Of a stretch of DNA of 64,000 nucleotides, positions 24,889-31,989 are shown in pieces. The stretch's first letter is position 1. Every line of letters begins with the position of its first letter. A program made the position numbers and the translations under genes. Below the pieces are notes generated by a model. It was not told the origin of the DNA and did not search any database. It saw only the letters and a program-made list of their open reading frames with translations. Source of the stretch: Rhizobium rhododendri (lineage in GTDB: Bacteria; Pseudomonadota; Alphaproteobacteria; Rhizobiales; Rhizobiaceae); contig NZ_CP117267.1 of NCBI RefSeq assembly GCF_007000325.2, forward strand, positions 3,053,001 through 3,117,000. Direction: 5' to 3'.

Positions 24889-26403
24889 ATGGAACGAACG
24901 AGGACACGCTTGCGCCCTTCCAGGCTGCGCGGCGCTGCTACGTCGTGCCGGCGCTACGTCCTGCTGCTGGCAGCAGCGACAGTGCTGAATAGCTGCCAGT
25001 CGCTGATGGACCAGACGTACCAGCCAAACGTCTCGCCATCGGCCAATCCGCAGATCGTCTCGGAAGTCCAGAAGAACGATCCCCGCGCCCAGATGGGCGC
25101 ACGCGAGCATCCCCGCATCGTTGCCAGCTATGGCGGCGAATACAAGGATGCAAAGACCGAGCGGCTTGTGGCCCGCATTGCCGGCGCCCTCACCAGCGTC
25201 TCGGAAAATCCGCTACAATCCTACCGCATCACCATTCTGAACTCGCCGGCTATTAACGCCTTCGCCCTACCGGGCGGCTACCTATACGTCACCCGTGGCC
25301 TGCTGGCGCTCGCAAACGATGCTTCTGAAGTGGCGGCCGTGCTTGCCCACGAGATGGCCCACGTGACCGCCAACCACGGCATCGAGCGGCAGAAGCGCGA
25401 AGAGGCCGAGGTCATCGCCAGCCGCGTCGTCGGCGAGGTTCTTTCCAGCGACATCGCCGGCAAGCAGGCATTGGCGCGCGGCAAGCTGCGTCTGGCTGCA
25501 TTCTCGCGCCAGCAGGAACTGCAGGCCGACGAGATCGGTATTCGCACGCTCGGCCAGGCCGGATACGACCCCTACGCCGCCGCCCGCTTCCTGGATTCGA
25601 TGGAAGCCTACAGTCGCTACCAGTCGGCAAACTCCGACGCCGACCAGAGCCTCGACTTCCTATCGAGCCATCCAAGCACGCCGCAGCGCATCGATCTGGC
25701 GCGCGAACATGCCCGTGAATTCGGCGAGCAGGGCAAGGTCGGCGACACCGGCCGCGACTATTATCTCAACGGTATCGACGGGCTGCTCTATGGCGACAGC
25801 CCGGAGGAGGGCTATGTCAGGGGCCAGGTGTTCCTGCACGGCGGCCTCGGAATCCGCTTCGAGGTGCCGCCGGAATTCCGCATCGACAACAAGGTCGAGG
25901 CAGTGCTGGCGACCGGCCCCGGCGACATAGCCGTCCGCTTCGACGGCGTCGCCGACACACAGAACCAGTCGCTGACAAACTATATCTCGAGCGGCTGGGT
26001 CACCGGCCTCGATCCGGCAACCATCAAGCCGATGGTCGTCAACGGAATGGAAGCGGCAACGGCACGGGCATCGGCCGACCGCTGGGATTTCGACGTGACC
26101 GTCATTCGCGACAAGTCGCAGATATTCCGCTTCCTGACCGCAGTGCCCAAGGGCAGCGCAGCACTGGAGCAGACGGCCGATGTCCTTCGCGCCAGCTTCC
26201 GCCACATCACGCCGGCAGAAGCCGCATCGCTGAAACCGCTGCGTGTCCGCGTCCTCACCGTCCAGCCGGGCGACAACATCACGACGCTCGCCTCGCGCAT
26301 GATGGGGACCGACCGCAAGCTTGACCTCTTCAAGCTGATCAATGCGCTCCAGACAGGCTCCTCCGTCTCTCCCGGCGACCGCGTCAAGATCATCGCCGAA
26401 TAG
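24889..26403 (+). CDS. M48-family zinc metalloprotease, exported
   Basis: A 504-residue peptidase. A hydrophobic export segment (about 25-40) ends in VLNSC, an imperfect lipobox, so it may be a lipoprotein. The zinc site HEMAH lies near residue 150 (VLAHEMAHVTANHG), with the third ligand Glu in QELQADEIG. This suits BepA/YfgC-like periplasmic proteases of outer-membrane quality control. After the protease domain come about 200 residues resembling the extended rhizobial form, ending in a LysM-like stretch (VQPGDNITTLASRM) that could bind peptidoglycan. The 290 bp upstream show no other gene. Confidence 0.88.
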   Translation: MERTRTRLRPSRLRGAATSCRRYVLLLAAATVLNSCQSLMDQTYQPNVSPSANPQIVSEVQKNDPRAQMGAREHPRIVASYGGEYKDAKTERLVARIAGALTSVSENPLQSYRITILNSPAINAFALPGGYLYVTRGLLALANDASEVAAVLAHEMAHVTANHGIERQKREEAEVIASRVVGEVLSSDIAGKQALARGKLRLAAFSRQQELQADEIGIRTLGQAGYDPYAAARFLDSMEAYSRYQSANSDADQSLDFLSSHPSTPQRIDLAREHAREFGEQGKVGDTGRDYYLNGIDGLLYGDSPEEGYVRGQVFLHGGLGIRFEVPPEFRIDNKVEAVLATGPGDIAVRFDGVADTQNQSLTNYISSGWVTGLDPATIKPMVVNGMEAATARASADRWDFDVTVIRDKSQIFRFLTAVPKGSAALEQTADVLRASFRHITPAEAASLKPLRVRVLTVQPGDNITTLASRMMGTDRKLDLFKLINALQTGSSVSPGDRVKIIAE

Positions 26404-26432
26404 CGTCGCTGCCGCGCCCGAACGCATCTTGC

Positions 26433-26832
26433 ACGTGCATGATCCTCGCTTGTTCGATGAAATTTCCTCCACCATCGCGCGGTGCGGTTTCCCCTTTCAT
26501 CGTGCGCATATCGAAATTACCGAAAGCGTCCTGATCGAAGATCAGGAACTCGCTTTGGATAGTATCCGGCAGTTCAAGAGTGCAGGCTTCGGGATTGCCC
26601 TCGATGACTTCGGAACCGGCTTCTCCAGCCTCACCCGTCTCGACGCTTTGCCGTCGACAAGCTGAAGATCGATGCCAGTTTCGTAAAGACGATGGACGTC
26701 GATGCCGGGAGCCACAAGATCGTGGCGCCCGTTATCAGATCGGGGCATAGCCTCGGCATGGCAGTCGTTGCCGAAGGTGGGGGTAAGATTAGCGTGATGC
26801 CCAATGCCATATTGCAGCTGTTCAGGTCGTAG
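26433..26832 (+). pseudogene. EAL-domain (c-di-GMP phosphodiesterase) remnant, frameshifted
   Basis: A piece of an EAL domain without start or N-terminus. Recognisable are HDPRLFDEISSTIARCGF, AHIEITESVLIED and GIALDDFGTGFSSLTRLDALP. The frame then breaks at about 26653, where one base appears missing. In the next frame the homology continues as VDKLKIDASFVKTMD, then HSLGMAVVAEG, after which similarity ends before a stop at 26830-26832. The upstream GGDEF/EAL part and the EAL motif itself are absent. Likely a decaying relic of a larger gene; not expected to be functional. Confidence 0.8.
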
Positions 26833-26923
26833 ACCGTCAGCGGCCTGGACATCCAACCGCCAAAAAAAACGTTGCGATGCCCGATGAAGGGTGAGTTGCC
26901 TTTCAAGCAGTGCCCGAAACGCA

Positions 26924-26958
26924 GCGTTCCCCATTGCCGTCGGGGCAATGGGGAACGC
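26924..26958 (-). terminator. Perfect 15-bp hairpin, probable terminator
   Basis: GCGTTCCCCATTGCC (26924-26938) pairs perfectly with GGCAATGGGGAACGC (26944-26958) around a 5-nt loop. It lies 32 bp after the stop of the minus-strand membrane-protein gene, so termination of that gene is most likely. T runs are weak on both sides. Confidence 0.55.
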
Positions 26959-26990
26959 TTTGGTATTCATATCGCCGAAGAGCCTAAATA

Positions 26991-27902
26991 TCAGACGCCG
27001 CTGTTGACTGCGACGGTAGCGACCGGAATTGCCCGAGTGCCGACCGAACCGCCGAACCACGAGGCGACCGCACCGAGCAGCAGGGCGATGAAGGCAAGGA
27101 TGGCGCCGCTGGACACAACCTTGGTAGCTGTCTGCGCGGCGTCGATAGCCTTCTGCTTGGCTGCTTCCATGTTCGTGCGATACGTTGCTTCGTACTGGGC
27201 AACCTGCGCCTTAGCCTGATCGACAGGGATGTTCTGAGCCTTTGCAATCGCATCTGCAGCACGGTTGCGGGCATCGTCAGCCTTTGCCTGGTCGCCGGTG
27301 ATCACTGCCTGTACGGCGCTGACAGCAGCCGCGCGAAGGGCTTCAGGATCGTTGCCGCCGCTGGCGTTGCGGATCTGCTTCTCGATGTCTGCCATCGGGT
27401 TGTTGGCGTTTGCAGTCATTGGAGCGGCAGCCGAGACGGCTGTGCTTGCTGTTTGTCCAACGCCGCCCAGCATGCTGCCGAGACCGCTGAATGCGCCGCC
27501 GACCACGGCACCGATCGATGTCGTAAGCAGGTACAGGATGACCAGCGTGGTTACAGCCCATGTTGTCAGGCCATGGAAGGAGCCCGTCGACTTGCTTGGC
27601 CGACCGGACAGGCGCCCGGCGACATAAGCACCCACGAATGCCGCGATGAGCCCCGCAACGACGAACCAGATGCCACCGCCGATGGAAAAGGAGCTCGCGG
27701 AAGGATTGTCGTATTTGGCAGGGTCAACGACGGCAGCACCGATGCCGACACCGAGGAGGTTGAGAAGGAACTGGACGGCAAGCGCTACGGCGACGCCTGC
27801 GAAAATCGCTCCCCAGGAAATCTTGTTGAAAAGGGCAGAGTCGCTCGGGTCTGCAGCGTAGGCGAGTTCGGCGCGGCGGTTGATGCCAACGGGGTCTGTC
27901 AT
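26991..27902 (-). CDS. Membrane protein of unknown function (PhnA-like annotation in rhizobia)
   Basis: A 303-residue protein. Helices are predicted at about 27-50 (ISWGAIFAGVAVALAVQFLL), 75-97, 112-135 and near the C-terminus (SGAILAFIALLLGAVASWFGG). Between helices three and four lies a 110-residue Ala-, Asn- and Gln-rich soluble stretch likely to be helical. Related rhizobial proteins are sometimes labelled PhnA-like without evidence of phosphonate chemistry. The ATG at 27902 (AGGA upstream) was preferred over a frame starting 42 codons earlier. Upstream of stress genes csbD and rpoH2; a stress role is only suggested by position. Confidence 0.75.
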   Translation of the reverse strand: MTDPVGINRRAELAYAADPSDSALFNKISWGAIFAGVAVALAVQFLLNLLGVGIGAAVVDPAKYDNPSASSFSIGGGIWFVVAGLIAAFVGAYVAGRLSGRPSKSTGSFHGLTTWAVTTLVILYLLTTSIGAVVGGAFSGLGSMLGGVGQTASTAVSAAAPMTANANNPMADIEKQIRNASGGNDPEALRAAAVSAVQAVITGDQAKADDARNRAADAIAKAQNIPVDQAKAQVAQYEATYRTNMEAAKQKAIDAAQTATKVVSSGAILAFIALLLGAVASWFGGSVGTRAIPVATVAVNSGV

Positions 27903-28179
27903 GGGTCGAGTCCTGATGTTCGAAAGTTGATTGAGAAAGACCCGCATCCGAGGGCGGTTGTACCCTTTTTGACCTCGGAGGCAATTCTTGTGACTGTGGG
28001 GATTTGACGCGCTCCTGCCAGCTTCCACCGTGATCCGGGGTCGGGTGGCAGGGCGCGTCGAAGTTCGGACTATCGTCTTGCGGGCTCCTCGAGCTTGTCT
28101 TTGTTGACGCGCGAATGGCCATTTATAAAAGGCGCAGTAACCGCGTTTAGGCTGAGTTCAGAGCCCGCAGACTGGATAA

Positions 28180-28395
28180 TCAGAGCTTCTTGTCGAGATA
28201 GTCTGATGCCTTTTGAGCACCGTCCTTAACAGCGGCCTTTGCTTCGCCGGCGGCCTGCTGGCCTTCACCCTTGATCTCCTGCAGCTTGCCTTCAGCCTGA
28301 AGCTTTTCGCTGCCAACCAGCTTGCCGACGCCCTGCTTGATGTTGCCGATCGCTTCGTTTGCGAGACCGGATGCCTTGTCTGTGGTGCTGCTCAT
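28180..28395 (-). CDS. CsbD-family stress protein
   Basis: A 71-residue hydrophilic protein of the CsbD/YjbJ type: DKASGLANEAIGNIKQGVGKLVGSEKLQAEGKLQ is the family core, followed by a Lys/Ala-rich tail. No cysteine, signal peptide or membrane segment. Function is unknown, though the family is strongly induced by general stress. The ATG at 28395 has AGGCG eight bases upstream. An exact EcfG promoter lies 36 bp ahead of the start, matching the known stress induction. Confidence 0.92.
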   Translation of the reverse strand: MSSTTDKASGLANEAIGNIKQGVGKLVGSEKLQAEGKLQEIKGEGQQAAGEAKAAVKDGAQKASDYLDKKL

Positions 28396-28430
28396 GAGAC
28401 GCCTCATTTCGTTGACTTTACAGGGCGCAA

Positions 28431-28455
28431 AACGCAAGTGTCGACATCTTGTTCC
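28431..28455 (-). promoter_or_regulatory. EcfG (general stress sigma) promoter of csbD
   Basis: On the minus strand GGAAC (28455-28451), 16 bases, then CGTT (28434-28431): an exact match to the alphaproteobacterial EcfG/RpoE2 consensus GGAAC-N16/17-CGTT, correctly oriented and 36 bp before the csbD ATG. Confidence 0.85.
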
Positions 28456-28909
28456 GCTAATGTAGAAAATTATATCGAGGATAAGTGAGGGCCGGAATTT
28501 GGTGATATAGACGTCGTCAACCAGCGAGTGAGTTCACAAGCCTGCGGGGTAAGCGCGCCCCTCAGTATCGGCGCAGCAACGCAATAGCCGGTACATCGCC
28601 CAGAGTCTGAATTTTACTGCAGCAAGATTGCGGATTTTGGCGAGGGCGTTGGGGTCGGCATGTCAACGGCGCTCATGGGAGCCATTGTGCAGTCCCGCGC
28701 CTATGTGGTTGCAAATCAAAAGATGGATTTGGTGCAGAGCGACTGACTTAATCAGTTAAAGAAATTGGGGCATCCACTCACCTGAAACGCGTCCGCGTAA
28801 ATGGCGGTGCGATACGCTGAAAGCAGGCAGCGTATCGGATCGCGTTTCTGTTATGTGCAGAAGCTATCGCGAGAGACGCAAGTATCTTCCAAATCTGAGA
28901 CCTTCTGCC
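28456..28909. other. Intergenic region between csbD and rpoH2 with one hairpin
   Basis: No convincing gene in these 454 bp. CGATACGCTG (28810-28819) and CAGCGTATCG (28828-28837) form a perfect 10-bp stem with an 8-nt loop, about 75 bp past the rpoH2 stop; it may end rpoH2 transcription, though no T run follows. A short open frame around 28660-28745 lacks a ribosome binding site and was not called. Confidence 0.4.
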
Positions 28910-29773
28910 TTACGCAAATGCCGCCATGTGCGGATCGGCAACAACCAGCGCGCTGCGAAGCTTTTCGATGGCGCGGCTTTCGATCTGGCGAACACGCTCT
29001 TTGGAAATGCCGAGATCGGCACCGAGTTCTTCGAGAGTTGCACCATCCTCAGCCAGGCGACGGGCACTGATGATCTTCATCTCGCGTTCGTTCAGATGGG
29101 TGAGGGCTGCGGCAAGCCATTTGCGCCGGCGCTCGCCGTCGATCATCGATGTCACCTGCTCGTCCGGCAGCGGCTCGTTACTGACCAGAAAATCCATCCG
29201 CTCGGCACTATCGGCATCGCCGGAGATCGACGGGGCCTGCAGAGAGGCATCGTTGCCGGAGAGACGGGCATCCATCACCTGCACATCGTTCAGACTGACG
29301 CCGAGAGCAGCAGCAATTTCCTGATGGATGGACTGGACAGTCAGCTGCGTATCGCCCTTGGCGAGCTTGGCGCGCAGCCGACGGAGGTTGAAGAACAGCG
29401 CTTTCTGGGCCGAACTCGTGCCGCCGCGAACGATCGACCAGTTGCGCAGGATGTAGTCTTGGATAGAAGCGCGGATCCACCAGCTTGCATAGGTCGAGAA
29501 GCGCACTTCCCGCTCAGGCTCGAAGCGGGCAGCGGCTTCCAGCAGGCCCACGTAACCTTCTTGAACGAGGTCGCTCATCGGCAGGCCGAAGTTGCGGAAC
29601 TTGCCGGCCATGGAGATGACAAGGCGCATATGGGCAGTCGCAATCTTGTTGCGGGCGCCGCGGTCATCATTTTCCTTCCAGCGAAGTGCAAGATCGTGCT
29701 CTTCGCTTCGCTCGAGATAGGGAGCCGCCATTGCGATTTTGATCATGCGTCGATCTGCAGACATGGTCGTCAT
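28910..29773 (-). CDS. rpoH2: RNA polymerase sigma factor RpoH (RpoH2 type)
   Basis: A 287-residue sigma-32-family protein. Region 2 is visible in HMRLVISMAGKFRNFGLPMSDLVQEGYVGLLEAAARFEPE followed by RFSTYASWWIRASIQDYI; the QKALFFNLRR stretch is RpoH-characteristic; region 4 is ERVRQIESRAIEKLR. Rhizobia carry two rpoH genes, and this one fits RpoH2, which responds to oxidative and general stress, because an exact EcfG promoter lies upstream, as known for S. meliloti rpoH2. The ATG at 29773 has GGGAG six bases ahead. Follows carD in the same direction but is separated from it by a terminator. Confidence 0.93.
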   Translation of the reverse strand: MTTMSADRRMIKIAMAAPYLERSEEHDLALRWKENDDRGARNKIATAHMRLVISMAGKFRNFGLPMSDLVQEGYVGLLEAAARFEPEREVRFSTYASWWIRASIQDYILRNWSIVRGGTSSAQKALFFNLRRLRAKLAKGDTQLTVQSIHQEIAAALGVSLNDVQVMDARLSGNDASLQAPSISGDADSAERMDFLVSNEPLPDEQVTSMIDGERRRKWLAAALTHLNEREMKIISARRLAEDGATLEELGADLGISKERVRQIESRAIEKLRSALVVADPHMAAFA

Positions 29774-30035
29774 ATCATTCTCCCTAATGTCGGCGTCGCG
29801 CCGGAAGCAGAAAAAGCAGTGCCTAGTCCGCGCAGACGCTGCGCAGATGACCTTTGGTGTCGGCGATAGGGGTTTTAAATCGGCCCCTGATCTTCAATGT
29901 GTTTTCGTCAGGGCTTGTCGGATCGGTGCGGTGGACTATGTACTGTCTGAGAGACATAAAGTCTTGGAATTGAATGCATGATCCGGCCCCAAGTTGGTGG
30001 ACGCGGCAGGTCCTCTGCCGGAATTACATGCGATT

Positions 30036-30060
30036 AACGCAATGAAAAAATAAAAGTTCC
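30036..30060 (-). promoter_or_regulatory. EcfG promoter of rpoH2
   Basis: Minus strand GGAAC (30060-30056), 16 bases, CGTT (30039-30036), an exact consensus match. It lies directly after the carD terminator and about 260 bp before the rpoH2 ATG, giving a long 5' leader. The same regulatory link (EcfG to rpoH2) is established in Sinorhizobium. Confidence 0.85.
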
Positions 30061-30064
30061 AAAG

Positions 30065-30092
30065 AAAAACCCGGCACAAGGGCCGGGTTTTT
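30065..30092 (-). terminator. Rho-independent terminator of carD
   Basis: On the minus strand AACCCGGC and GCCGGGTT pair around a short loop and are followed by TTTTTCTTT. It begins about 20 bp after the carD stop and immediately precedes the rpoH2 EcfG promoter. Confidence 0.88.
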
Positions 30093-30112
30093 GAAGAATG
30101 CTGCCTATATCA

Positions 30113-30682
30113 TTACGCCGCTTCGTCTTGCGACTCTTCCTCTTCCAGAACCTTGCCTCGCTTCGGTCCCTTGTTGAGGTTGGTCTCGACGACACGAACG
30201 GCTTCCGTTTCCGACAGGCGGTTGACGGCAGCAATTTCGCGAGCCATCCGGTCCAGAGCTGCTTCGTAAAGCTGGCGCTCGGAGTAGGACTGCTCCGGCT
30301 GGTTCTCGGCGCGATAAAGATCGCGGACGACTTCAGCAATCGAGATCAGGTCGCCGGAATTGATCTTCGCATCATATTCCTGCGCCCGACGCGACCACAT
30401 GGTACGCTTGACGCGGGCTTTACCCTGCACGACCTTCAAGGCACGTTCGACGAAATCGCTTTCCGACAGCTTGCGCATGCCGATACTCATGGCTTTCGCC
30501 ACCGGAACCTTCAAACGCATCTTGTCCTTTTCGAAATCAATCACGAAAAGTTCAAGCGTCATGCCAGCCACTTCTTGATCTTCAATCGCGGTGATCGTAC
30601 CCACACCGTGGGCGGGATAAACGATCGATTCGCCGGTTTTGAAGCCGTGGCGCACTGAAGGTTTCTTCTGTTGGGTCGTCAT
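30113..30682 (-). CDS. carD: CarD/CdnL-family RNA polymerase-binding regulator
   Basis: A 189-residue protein with an N-terminal RNA-polymerase-interacting Tudor-like domain (GFKTGESIVYPAHGVGTITAIEDQEVAG, about 12-70) and a helical C-terminal DNA-contacting domain rich in Arg and Glu. CarD-type proteins stabilise open promoter complexes, notably at rRNA promoters. The ATG at 30682 gives the expected MTTQQKKPSVRHGF start; a start nine codons upstream would use nearly the same leader, so a small uncertainty remains. Acidic tail (EEEESQDEAA). Lies between fdxA and rpoH2. Confidence 0.92.
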   Translation of the reverse strand: MTTQQKKPSVRHGFKTGESIVYPAHGVGTITAIEDQEVAGMTLELFVIDFEKDKMRLKVPVAKAMSIGMRKLSESDFVERALKVVQGKARVKRTMWSRRAQEYDAKINSGDLISIAEVVRDLYRAENQPEQSYSERQLYEAALDRMAREIAAVNRLSETEAVRVVETNLNKGPKRGKVLEEEESQDEAA

Positions 30683-31043
30683 TCTTATCAAAAACTCCCT
30701 GTTATGCACCCGGCGAGCGCCGAGGCCGGGTCAGTCAGGCCCGGATGAGACGGATAACCGTCGGGGTGACTACATGCTGGTCCACCAAAGGCGCAGAAAA
30801 ACAATCCATTCATCGCGATCCTTGACCCGACAACTCATAATGTTGATATGTCAAGGAAACCGCGTGCGGGATTGTTTGTTTGCTTTCGTGGTGAAAAGAA
30901 GCATCAAGATGCCTCAATGGATCAGTAGAGCGACCCTAGCACAAAAATCTGAGGAAATCAATAATTTGCTTTGCAGTGCCGTATTTGCACGCCAATTCGA
31001 ACGCGCGCCATGATTCGGCGCAACGTTCATTTGAAGGCAGGGA
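30683..31043. other. Intergenic region between fdxA and carD
   Basis: No gene is apparent in these 361 bp. The minus strand must carry the carD promoter, and a TTGACA-like element is present near 30860, but no matching -10 at normal spacing is clear. Confidence 0.35.
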
Positions 31044-31382
31044 TCAGTCGCCAGAACCGGGGTTGGCAGAGAAGTATTTCTCGAACTTGCCGGTCTCGCC
31101 ATCCATCTGCTTTGCTTCGGCCATCGGCTCCCGCTTGACCGTGATGTTTGGCCACTGGGTCGCGTAATCGGCATTGATTTTCAGCCACTTGTCGAGGCCC
31201 GGCTCGGTATCGGGCTTAATGGCTTCAGCCGGACATTCCGGTTCGCAGACGCCGCAATCGATGCACTCGTCGGGATGGATGACCAGGAAATTCTCGCCCT
31301 CGTAAAAGCAGTCTACCGGGCAGACTTCAACGCAATCGGTGTATTTGCAACGTACGCAATTGTCGGTCACGACGTAGGTCAT
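31044..31382 (-). CDS. fdxA: Seven-iron ferredoxin FdxA
   Basis: A 112-residue soluble electron carrier. The N-terminal half binds the clusters: [18 protein letters not shown] supplies [3Fe-4S] ligands plus one cysteine of the other cluster, and [12 protein letters not shown] binds [4Fe-4S]. The C-terminal 50 residues match the long tail of the Azotobacter FdI type (LNAD-like [14 protein letters not shown]). Partner not evident. It lies in the block helicase - S4 protein - fdxA - carD, an arrangement I recognise from other alphaproteobacteria. Confidence 0.95.
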   Translation of the reverse strand: MTYVVTDNCVRCKYTDCVEVCPVDCFYEGENFLVIHPDECIDCGVCEPECPAEAIKPDTEPGLDKWLKINADYATQWPNITVKREPMAEAKQMDGETGKFEKYFSANPGSGD

Positions 31383-31581
31383 GATGAACTCCAGGATTTT
31401 TCAAGTTTTCCGGGGACGCACGACCTGGAACGTCGCGCCTTTCCATCGGGTACCGGCAACCTGCCTCGTCCCGGAGGCAAGTAAACCGGCTGTCTCAGCG
31501 GGTTGCTCGTCAGGTATCGGCTTTGTCGGCAGATTTCAAGATTAAACAGTCTCTAAATCTCAAGCCTGCCGGCATCGTATT

Positions 31582-31986
31582 CTATTCGTCGTCCGCCATC
31601 AGCCGGTCGATCTCGCGGCGCTGGCGCTTCGTCGGGCGCCCGGCGCCGGGGTCGCGCAGCGCTTGTTCGAACAGGGTCAGCTTCTTCGTTTCATCCGGTG
31701 GCGGCGTGATGTCCTCATACAGCAGCTTGGCTTCCTCGAAAGGACCTCGCCTCTCCCCGGGCAGTCTGACAACGAGAACTATGTCCCGTCGTTCCAGCGA
31801 CAGTTCGATCTTGTCGCCGGGCCTGACGCCATGGCTCGGCTGGATGATGCGCTCGCCATTGATCCGTACGTTGCCCTTAAGCACGTAGGTCTGCGCCAGC
31901 GAGCGGGATTTTATCATGCGGGCGAAAAACAGCCACTTGTCGATGCGCTGTCGCGAACCGCTTGAGACCTGTCTTTCGTCCACCAT
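31582..31986 (-). CDS. RNA-binding S4-domain protein, Hsp15-like
   Basis: A 134-residue protein with an N-terminal S4 domain (QRIDKWLFFARMIKSRSLAQTYVLKGNVRINGERI), as in heat-shock protein Hsp15 (HslR), which binds stalled 50S subunits with nascent chains. The C-terminus is Arg/Lys-rich (GRPTKRQRREIDRL). Start at 31986, 3 bp after the helicase stop, so translational coupling is likely. Function by family only. Confidence 0.9.
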   Translation of the reverse strand: MVDERQVSSGSRQRIDKWLFFARMIKSRSLAQTYVLKGNVRINGERIIQPSHGVRPGDKIELSLERRDIVLVVRLPGERRGPFEEAKLLYEDITPPPDETKKLTLFEQALRDPGAGRPTKRQRREIDRLMADDE

Positions 31987-31989
31987 GGC

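Noticed and set aside
28630..28745. Short frame ending ANQKMDLVQSD in the csbD-rpoH2 gap
   Set aside because: No ribosome binding site, no recognisable family; possibly a relic but too short to support.
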